Positions 58,194-64,000 of a stretch of DNA of 64,000 nt are shown piece after piece. The translations under genes and the position numbers were made by a program. The stretch is from Actinocorallia sp039871655. GTDB lineage: Bacteria; Actinomycetota; Actinomycetes; Streptosporangiales; Streptosporangiaceae. How positions within the stretch are numbered: position 1 is the first letter of the stretch; every line of letters starts with the position of its first letter. The notes beneath the pieces are model-generated. The model was not told the origin of the DNA, ran no database searches, and was given only the letters and a program-made list of their open reading frames with translations. The stretch spans positions 62,001 to 126,000 of the forward strand of contig NZ_JBDPLZ010000006.1 of the NCBI RefSeq assembly GCF_039871655.1, in the 5' to 3' direction.

Positions 58194-59321
58194 TCAGGTT
58201 CGTCGGACGAGCTGGGAGTACTGCGCGGCGGACAGCCCGTAGGTCCAGCCGGCGGCGGTGAGCGGGTCGTCGATGGAGGCGGGCACGGTCAGGCCGTACA
58301 TGCGGCGGCGTCCGTCCCGTTCCAGGGAGCCGTTGACGGCCAGCAGCACCCGGCTGAAGCCGTCGCGCATGTCGTAGAGCAGCAGCTCAGAGCCCTGGTT
58401 TCCAGGGTCGAGCGCGCTGCCGACGAGTTCGAGGCCCGCCTGCTCGATGTAGGCGTCCCAGCCGAGGCGTTCGATCGCGCAGCGCCGGACCTCGGCGTTG
58501 CTCTCGGCGGCGATCCGCTCCACGGACGGATCGGTCATCACCCAGCGCGGCACCCGCGTGCCGTGCCACGAGTACACCGACCAGGCATCCGCGAACCGTA
58601 CCGCTGGACCGTCCGCCGCATGGAGCCGGATCTGGCCCGATCCTCCGGACGGTTCCGTGTTCACCTCCACCGGCCGCTCCGAGACCGTGCAGAGGCCTTC
58701 GGTCGGCCACCACCAGCCACACGAACGCGCCAGGACGGCCCAGATCTCCAGCTCCCGGGCATCATCATGCGCATATGCGGCACCGCCGACGCGCCGCCAG
58801 AGTTCGTAGTGCGCCAGCCAGTGGGCATCGTGCTGCCCGTACCAGACCAGACCCCGTGATTTCCCGGTCACCACCTTGTGCGCCAGCCGGATGGGGCTGA
58901 GCACCGCGTCCAGGACGCTCTGGTGCACCGAGTCGCTTGCTTCCCGGCTGAGCTCCTCCTCCGGCGAGGTCCGCAGCTTCGTCGTCCAGGGAGGCCACCC
59001 CGCAGGGATCCGGCGCCGGTCCACGCACACGTCAAGCCGGTCTCGCAAGCGCGCGTACCTGTCCGCGAGCAGCGACGACAGCGGCCAGTCCTCGCCCCTG
59101 CCGGGGAGCGAGGCCGAGCACAACCGAGGCGTCGGCGGAATGTGAGGGAGAGCCTCGGCAGGCGACCGGACCCAGACGAAAGCCGGAGCCTTGCGGCCGA
59201 TCAGACGGTAGAGCTCGGAGATGCCGGCCTCGGCGGCCGCACGGTCGGCGGGCGACGTCGACAACGCGTGGCCCAGCCATTCTTCGCGAATCGCGGCGGC
59301 TTCCAGCCGCGCCGCGGTCAT
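58194..59321 (-). CDS. DUF6745 domain protein
   Basis: A 375-residue protein. The start I-R-E-E-W-L-G-H-A-L-S-T-S-P-A-D-R-A-A-A-E and the later H-A-A-D-G-P-A-V-R-F-A-D-A-W-S-V-Y-S-W-H-G-T-R-V-P, then E-S-N-A-E-V-R-R-C-A-I-E-R-L-G-W, are the DUF6745 pattern (match from memory). The family is common in actinomycetes and has no known function. It is sometimes beside STAND or LRR proteins. ATG 59321 is preferred; the frame is open further up. Confidence 0.75.
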   Translation of the reverse strand: MTAARLEAAAIREEWLGHALSTSPADRAAAEAGISELYRLIGRKAPAFVWVRSPAEALPHIPPTPRLCSASLPGRGEDWPLSSLLADRYARLRDRLDVCVDRRRIPAGWPPWTTKLRTSPEEELSREASDSVHQSVLDAVLSPIRLAHKVVTGKSRGLVWYGQHDAHWLAHYELWRRVGGAAYAHDDARELEIWAVLARSCGWWWPTEGLCTVSERPVEVNTEPSGGSGQIRLHAADGPAVRFADAWSVYSWHGTRVPRWVMTDPSVERIAAESNAEVRRCAIERLGWDAYIEQAGLELVGSALDPGNQGSELLLYDMRDGFSRVLLAVNGSLERDGRRRMYGLTVPASIDDPLTAAGWTYGLSAAQYSQLVRRT

Positions 59322-59457
59322 CGGGTGAGGGCTGTGGCGCCCTTTCTCTCGATCATGGGCGAAATAATTACATCCCGGACACGCTCCCCGCAAGCACGTT
59401 CCAGGCGGCCGTCGCTTCCCTAAGCCACCAGGAGCCCGCGCCTTCGCGTCTCGACGG

Positions 59458-60408
59458 TCAGAGCAGTTCGGTCCCGGCCTTCACGAGCGCGGCGAGTTCC
59501 TTCTTCAGCTCCGCCAGCTCATCCTCGTGCCGGTTCCAGACGACCTGCTGGGCGTCGTTCACCAGCGCGCGCAGGACGTCGACGGCCCCGGTCTCATGCT
59601 GGCAGCGGAACATGGCGACGGCGAGTTCCGCCTCCTTTGCGCTCGGAACGTACCGGCGCGCGGGGCTCGCGGGCAGCACTTCGATCGTTCCCGGTTCGCG
59701 CTTCAGCCGCGGTTCCCGCTGCCCGCCTTCCGGGCCTCCCCGCTCGATCCCGAAAGTCTCGGGACGCAGCCCGAACCTCTCGCGCTTCTCCGCCTCGGCG
59801 TCGAAGCCCGCATCGGCCAGGCACTCGACCACCGGGGCTTTCAACTCGTCGAGCCGAGCCGAATCGACGGCATCGGAGTACTCCCGACTCATCTCGTCGC
59901 GGAGATCGCCCGCCCTTCTGAAGACCTTCCGGTGATGCGGCCCGGTCTTCCGGCGGAACTCGGCTACACAGTTCCTCAGAACCTTGTCGTGGTTCGTGTT
60001 GGAAGCCACCACCTTGGCGGGGACGGCCGGCAGGTTCGTGCCGAACCCCTGGCCTCTCGCGTGCGCTTCCGTCGCCCAGCCGACGAGTTCCCGGTCGAGG
60101 GTGAGGAGCGGCGACAACCTCGGCGCGGCTTCCGGATCGGCCTGTTCGTAGTACCGGTACCTGCGCTCCACCATGCATCTGTAGACCAGCTTCCGCCGGA
60201 TCTCCTCCAGCGTCCTCATCTTCTCCACTGGGAACCCGGCGAAAGGCTGGGAAGAAGTGATCTCGATGTCGTTCGACAAGTCGACGGACGGCCCCGGGGC
60301 CTTCGTCCCCGCTTCTCCGGTGCATCCCACCACCGCGAGGACCACCAGAACGCAGGACACGACCGGACGAGCCACGCCGGGACACCTGAGCATCCGAGAG
60401 AACAGCAT
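59458..60408 (-). CDS. Lipoprotein of unknown function
   Basis: A 316-residue protein with a signal peptide ending in the lipobox L-A-V-V-G-C (Cys29). The mature part is charged and helical, with conserved-looking R-C-M-V-E-R-R-Y and repeated Cys-containing segments (L-R-N-C-V-A, V-E-C-L-A-D, F-R-C-Q-H). A long charged C-terminal helix (E-D-E-L-A-E-L-K-K-E-L) may form a coiled coil. It resembles actinobacterial secreted 'hypothetical lipoproteins' of no known role. Confidence 0.75.
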   Translation of the reverse strand: MLFSRMLRCPGVARPVVSCVLVVLAVVGCTGEAGTKAPGPSVDLSNDIEITSSQPFAGFPVEKMRTLEEIRRKLVYRCMVERRYRYYEQADPEAAPRLSPLLTLDRELVGWATEAHARGQGFGTNLPAVPAKVVASNTNHDKVLRNCVAEFRRKTGPHHRKVFRRAGDLRDEMSREYSDAVDSARLDELKAPVVECLADAGFDAEAEKRERFGLRPETFGIERGGPEGGQREPRLKREPGTIEVLPASPARRYVPSAKEAELAVAMFRCQHETGAVDVLRALVNDAQQVVWNRHEDELAELKKELAALVKAGTELL

Positions 60409-60744
60409 GATCGACCATCATCGTCGGTCACACCCGGCAGGACGCGCCGCGCAGATGGCCTTGATCGGTCACCCGTCGGCCGGAAGCATCCAGCCGACCA
60501 TGACTCCGGGCTCGTCGCCGTCCCCCCGCATCGATCCGATCGCCGACAGAGAGATTCGCGCGGGCGAGTGCTCCGGCCCAGGAGAGGCCGGGGATCACGA
60601 GACTTTCGCTTCGGGCTCGATCAGCCGGCCGACTGTGCCCCTTCTCCAAGATCCCCAGCAGTCCTGGGACCGTGCGGAGTTCTCCTCTGGCAAGGCAGAA
60701 CAGGCGGGCAGGCGTCGGGCCGCCCGCCGAGAGGGATCCGCGGG
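60409..60744. other. Intergenic region with terminator hairpin
   Basis: About 336 bp between two minus-strand genes. It holds a GGCGGGC-N12-GCCCGCC hairpin at 60703-60728, 16 bp past the stop of the following secreted protein gene (its terminator), and the lipoprotein promoter region must lie near 60409-60470. No other feature seen. Confidence 0.5.
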
Positions 60745-62457
60745 TCAGGCGGCCGGATAGGCGAAGTTGGCGTAGGCGTCGTTGACCCTGATGTAGAGAT
60801 GCAGGCTGGTCGTGCTCGCGCAACTGACGCCCATGGTGAGGGTCTGGCTGGTCGCGCCCTGGGGGATGGTCACCGGGTTCGGGGAGAACACCGTGAGGCA
60901 CTGGCCGGTGACGATGATGGGGAGTTCCTTGGTGGCAGGTGCGGTCAGGGTGATGGTGACGCGATAGCGCGTGACGTCGTTGAAGGGAGTGCCGGACGGC
61001 GGGTTCGCGGTGATGGACGCGACATGGTCGGCGTAGACCGGAGGCTTGGCCTTCACGGTGATGATCCGGTCGAGGAAGTAGTCACCGTAGGCGGCGGTGA
61101 CGCGGGCCTGCGTGGTGGTCTCGACGTCGGGAGCCGTCCAGGAGAAGGGGAAGACGGCCTCGCTGCGGCCCTCGGGGATCGTGACGGTGACCGGCTCGGT
61201 GTTCGGCAGTGATCCGGTGAAGGAGATCTGGATCGTGGCCGCGCGCGTGTTGTCGCCCATGACCCAGACGTCGCCCGTAAGGGTTTCGCCTGCGGTCACA
61301 GTGCCGGCGTGGAGATTGATCGCCATCACGCGGAGGCGGCCCATCAGGGTGACCGAGGCTTCAGCCGTCCCACCTCCTGCGGAGGCGATGATCCGGACGG
61401 TCGCCTGCGGGACGCGGCGTTCAGCCAGTTTGTTGACGACGGTGAAATCGGCCGTGCTCTTGCCCGCAGGAACAGTCACAGTGGCCGGAAAGTCTGCTTC
61501 ACCCTCGTTCGCATCCGCCGGCAGGGACAGCGTGACGACCGTACCGCCGTCCGGCGCAGGACGGTCGAGGGTGACGGTCCCGGTCGCCGATGCGTCGAGG
61601 TGGACGACGCCCGGCTCCAGCAGCAACCCGGTCACCTTGGCACCGGTGGGCGCGGGAGTGTCCGGCGACGTCGATGGTGAAGGCGACGTGCTGGGTGAAG
61701 GCGACGTGCTGGACGAGTGCGACGGCGCCGGGGAAGGCGACGGGGGTGCAGGCCGCGCGGCGTCGTTCACCTGCAGGACGGCGGTGCGCACCGCCTTGCC
61801 GCGGGACGCGATCAGCGTGACCGCTCCGGCGCGAGCTCTCTCCGCCGCCGAGAATCGGAACGAGACGGATTTCGCCCCGGCCGGTATCCGGACCGCCTTG
61901 GGCACGGACACGTCCCGTGACTCCGACCTGAGCGTCACCGCACTCCCGCCGGGCTGCGCGGGCCCGGAGAGCCGGACCGTTCCGACCCCCGAACCGCCCG
62001 GAGCGATCGCCGACGTCGACAGCCGGAGGGACCGCAACCCCGGCAGCGGGAGCACGGTCAGCTTGCGGACGAGGGCGGTATTGCCATACCGCACCTTCAC
62101 GCTGCGGAAGGTCTTCTTCGGCGTCGCCGAGGTCCCGATCCAGAAGGACGCCTTCCGGCTGCCCGCTTTGACCACGACCCGCTTGGGCGCCTTCACCCCG
62201 CGCGCCGAGACCGTGACGACGAGCCTGGTCGGCGCCTTTCTGGTGAACGTCACCGTGGCGCGCGTCCCGTGGCCGCCGTAGACCGTCGCGTGGTCGAGAC
62301 CGAACCCGATGAGCCGCAGCTTGGCCTGCGAAGCGACCGGCGTGGCCGTGATCGTCTGGTTCGTTGTGCCGGACCCATCGACCCCGACAGCCGTTCCCAC
62401 CGCGGTCAACACCGCCGCCGTACCCAATGCCAGACTCCAACGGACCGCAGCACGCAT
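60745..62457 (-). CDS. Secreted Ig-like repeat protein
   Basis: A 570-residue exported protein: signal peptide (about 1-27), then repeated beta-rich modules, e.g. A-T-V-T-F-T-R-K-A-P-T-R-L-V-V-T-V, L-S-G-P-A-Q-P-G-G-S-A-V-T-L, and V-T-V-P-A-G-K-S-T-A-D-F, which resemble bacterial Ig-like/Calx-beta type repeats. A Ser/Pro/Thr linker lies at about 250-290. No enzymatic motif and no anchor; it ends A-N-F-A-Y-P-A-A. It may be an adhesin or matrix protein. ATG 62457 is used. Confidence 0.8.
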   Translation of the reverse strand: MRAAVRWSLALGTAAVLTAVGTAVGVDGSGTTNQTITATPVASQAKLRLIGFGLDHATVYGGHGTRATVTFTRKAPTRLVVTVSARGVKAPKRVVVKAGSRKASFWIGTSATPKKTFRSVKVRYGNTALVRKLTVLPLPGLRSLRLSTSAIAPGGSGVGTVRLSGPAQPGGSAVTLRSESRDVSVPKAVRIPAGAKSVSFRFSAAERARAGAVTLIASRGKAVRTAVLQVNDAARPAPPSPSPAPSHSSSTSPSPSTSPSPSTSPDTPAPTGAKVTGLLLEPGVVHLDASATGTVTLDRPAPDGGTVVTLSLPADANEGEADFPATVTVPAGKSTADFTVVNKLAERRVPQATVRIIASAGGGTAEASVTLMGRLRVMAINLHAGTVTAGETLTGDVWVMGDNTRAATIQISFTGSLPNTEPVTVTIPEGRSEAVFPFSWTAPDVETTTQARVTAAYGDYFLDRIITVKAKPPVYADHVASITANPPSGTPFNDVTRYRVTITLTAPATKELPIIVTGQCLTVFSPNPVTIPQGATSQTLTMGVSCASTTSLHLYIRVNDAYANFAYPAA

Positions 62458-62891
62458 GGGGATACCTTGATCATCGGAGGCGGGTCGCGAAGATCCTAGC
62501 GACCGGCTTCCCAAAATGAAAAGATCCAAATGTCACGATTCGCCGTCCAGCCGTACCCGGTCCGCCCCGGCTCGGGCGTCGGCAGGACTTCGATGCGGGC
62601 AGACCTCGTCGAGGTAGAGGTCAGTGCGTCGGCTGTGGGCGTTGCCTTCGAGCGGCACCAAAAAGAGTTCGGTCATGCAGCGGGTGATGGCGTCCTTTGT
62701 CCGGACGGGCCAGCCCGTGAGGGGCGGACAGGAAGCTCAGCCTGCATGGCCCCCGAGGGCAAGGTTGCCGACGGATTGCGTCCACGGAGGTGGTGTATGA
62801 GTTTCCGCAGGTGAGGGGCATGTCGTCGTGACGCGAGACGGCCATCGCGTGATCCTTCGAATCGACCAAGATCAGAAGGAGAGAAAACACG
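62458..62891. other. Intergenic region before IS remnant
   Basis: About 430 bp between the secreted protein and the IS256 remnant. No trustworthy gene: the open frames are shadows or chance. Possibly mobile-element related, since it leads directly into the transposase start, but no inverted repeat could be located by eye. Confidence 0.35.
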
Positions 62892-63073
62892 GTGGCCGTG
62901 AACAACAGTGTGAACCCTGAAGGCCGACTGGCCGAGCAGATCAGCGCGTGCGAGCCGGATCCGTTGCGGGCCATGGTGCAGACCATGGCGAACGCTTTGA
63001 TGTCGGCCGAGGCCGACGCCCGTGCGGGGCCGGCTACGACGAGCGCTCGGATGATCGGGTCAACTCCCGCGAT
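62892..63073 (+). pseudogene. IS256-family transposase N-terminal remnant
   Basis: The frame begins A-V-N-N-S-V-N-P-E-G-R-L-A-E-Q-I and continues A-L-M-S-A-E-A-D-A, the normal start of IS256-type transposases. A frameshift near 63030 moves to G-A-G-Y-D-E-R-S-D-D-R-V-N-S-R-D, which is also transposase-like (usual G-A-x-Y-G-E-R-S-x-x-R-V-N-S-R-N). After that homology ends, so only about 60 codons of a roughly 400-codon gene remain. AAGGAGAG lies upstream. Confidence 0.75.
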
Positions 63074-63216
63074 CTCATTGCCCGGGGGCTGCGGGCAGGA
63101 GGTGTCCGACCTACCGTCGGCCGATTGCCCGTTGATGACACACCGCGGATCAACAGCCTCAGAAACGATCAAGAACCAGCTCGGAATCATGCTCCCGAGC
63201 CGGGCCTTCGTGATGA

Positions 63217-63258
63217 GAGCGGATGACGGGAATCGAACCCGCGCTGTCAGCTCGGGAA
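63217..63258 (-). other. tRNA-Gly 3' fragment, candidate attachment-site scar
   Basis: On the minus strand, 42 bases match the 3' half of a bacterial tRNA-Gly (CCC): anticodon loop TTCCCGA, variable stretch, the T-arm GGGTTCGATTCCC, and acceptor end TCATCCGCTC. The 5' half is missing, and the CCA end is not encoded. Site-specific integrases recombine within tRNA 3' ends and leave such fragments. It is therefore a likely att site of a past or distant integrated element. Confidence 0.7.
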
Positions 63259-63451
63259 CCGTCACCGCCCGTCCAGCCCACAATCCCTGACCTGCGGTCG
63301 GCACCTGCCGTAAGTAACCCCTGTTAACCCCTGATCACCCTGGCTAATGGCACGGCCACCATCCTCTGATATGACGCTCGCCGGTCTTGCGCACTCAGGC
63401 AAAGAGGTTTCCAGCCCTCCGAGCAGCAACCGCCATCCGGAAACGATCTTG

Positions 63452-64000
63452 CTAGTGGCTTGATGCGGCTCCAGGGCCTGGCGGCTCGGCGGAGGTGATC
63501 AGCGTGTTCAGCAGTATCAGCGCATCCGCGTTCGCTGTGCCCGGAGCCGCACGGTAGACGGCCAAGGTCTGTTGGTCGTGCGGCAGAGTGAGGATCTCCG
63601 TCACCAACTCGAACACCCCCACTTGAGGATGGTCGAACCTCTTATGGAGAACGGCTGCGTCGCTGACTTGATGCAGAGCCCATAGCCGGGCGAAATCAGG
63701 AGAGGCGATGGTGAGTTGCCCGATGAGCCGGGCGACGTTGTCGTTGCTCGGCTCTCGTGCCGCCAACCTGCGCAAGTGTCCCACGGTTTCCTCCGCCACC
63801 AAGCTCCAATCCGGGTAGAGCCGTCGGCTGGCGGGGAGGAAAAACAGCCTTCGGGCCATATTGCACTCGCCCTCGGCGGTCAGACCCAGCAGGGCGCCTC
63901 CGACGGGTGTCCATGCCAGCGCATGGAGCGACTTGCTCAGTATCACGGCGGGAAGGTCATCGAACCTGCGCAGGATCTCCAGAACCTCTGCACGCACCTC
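63452..64000 (-). CDS. XRE/MmyB-type regulator, C-terminal part
   Basis: The frame runs off the window, so the N-terminal HTH is not seen. The visible 181 residues match the MmyB-like ligand domain: L-R-R-F-D-D-L-P-A-V-I-L-S-K-S-L-H-A-L-A-W-T-P, then R-R-L-F-F-L-P-A-S-R-R-L-Y-P-D-W, and C-terminal H-P-Q-V-G-V-F-E-L, then L-A-V-Y-R-A-A-P-G-T. Family members bind a fatty-acyl ligand. It probably regulates a divergent SDR or oxidoreductase outside the window. Confidence 0.85.
   Translation of the reverse strand, partial: EVRAEVLEILRRFDDLPAVILSKSLHALAWTPVGGALLGLTAEGECNMARRLFFLPASRRLYPDWSLVAEETVGHLRRLAAREPSNDNVARLIGQLTIASPDFARLWALHQVSDAAVLHKRFDHPQVGVFELVTEILTLPHDQQTLAVYRAAPGTANADALILLNTLITSAEPPGPGAASSH

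Noticed and set aside
60257..60760. 167-codon plus-strand frame over the lipoprotein start and intergenic region
   Set aside because: No ribosome binding site, shadow of the lipoprotein at one end and poor codon bias in the rest.
63217..63258. Functional tRNA-Gly gene
   Set aside because: Only the 3' half matches. The D arm and 5' acceptor strand are missing, so it cannot fold as a tRNA.
62621..63304. 227-codon minus-strand frame through the IS remnant and tRNA fragment
   Set aside because: It reads antisense through the tRNA-like fragment and transposase remnant, so it is a chance frame in decayed mobile DNA.

Overview
The window is a contiguous stretch of a high-GC actinomycete chromosome, probably an Actinomadura-like member of the Streptosporangiales. 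The genus is my inference. What supports it is the strong G/C third-position bias, a mycothiol-dependent-isomerase family enzyme, a deazaflavin (F420) nitroreductase, a ClpP pair with a PopR/ClgR-like regulator, an ECF42-type sigma factor with its DGPF partner, and many TetR/MarR regulators.

Layout. 0-8 kb: the tail of an effector-associated-domain-like protein, a DUF485 + acetate-permease pair, a MarR regulator, a clpP-clpP pair with its HTH regulator, and a YCII/ECF sigma pair. 8-18 kb: small redox enzymes, a membrane Ser/Thr kinase, SDR/TetR pairs, a phosphotransferase-TetR pair, a kinase-fold protein with lost catalytic residues, and a pirin/MarR divergon. 18-25 kb: a beta-propeller protein, a membrane metallophosphoesterase, and a very large ATPase-TPR-glycosyltransferase fusion. 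25-33 kb: DUF1206, thioesterase, a WYL regulator beside an epoxide hydrolase remnant, a fused indolepyruvate ferredoxin oxidoreductase, an oxidoreductase and a VOC protein. 33-39 kb: an unrecognised pair (propeller plus amphipathic helices plus membrane segments, with a coupled partner), followed by a membrane-anchored GH64-like protein.

The most unusual locus is at 39.6-42.2 kb. A macro-domain gene is divergent from a gene fusing a family-1 uracil-DNA-glycosylase fold, with a changed catalytic motif, to an R-S-ExE type ADP-ribosyltransferase. A terminator-like hairpin lies in the space between them. This looks like an uncharacterised ADP-ribosylation system that may act on or sense DNA.

A second unusual signal lies at 44.9-51.1 kb. 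Three paralogous secreted mini-proteins share nearly identical signal peptides but have divergent Trp/His/Asp/Tyr-rich mature parts. Each has a homologous leader of about 260 bp, with a shared promoter and stem-loops, and each is followed by a large hairpin whose arms differ between copies but stay complementary. Ordinary genes (DEAD helicase, cold-shock protein, ArsR-SRPBCC fusion, TetR) and several decayed genes are interspersed.

51-64 kb: MerR with a perfect palindrome and an MFS remnant, SDR, secreted lipase, F420 enzyme, oxidoreductase/AraC divergon, a DUF6745 pair, a lipoprotein, a secreted Ig-like protein, an IS256 transposase remnant, a 3' tRNA-Gly fragment that could be an attachment-site scar, and the C-terminal part of an MmyB-type regulator running off the end.
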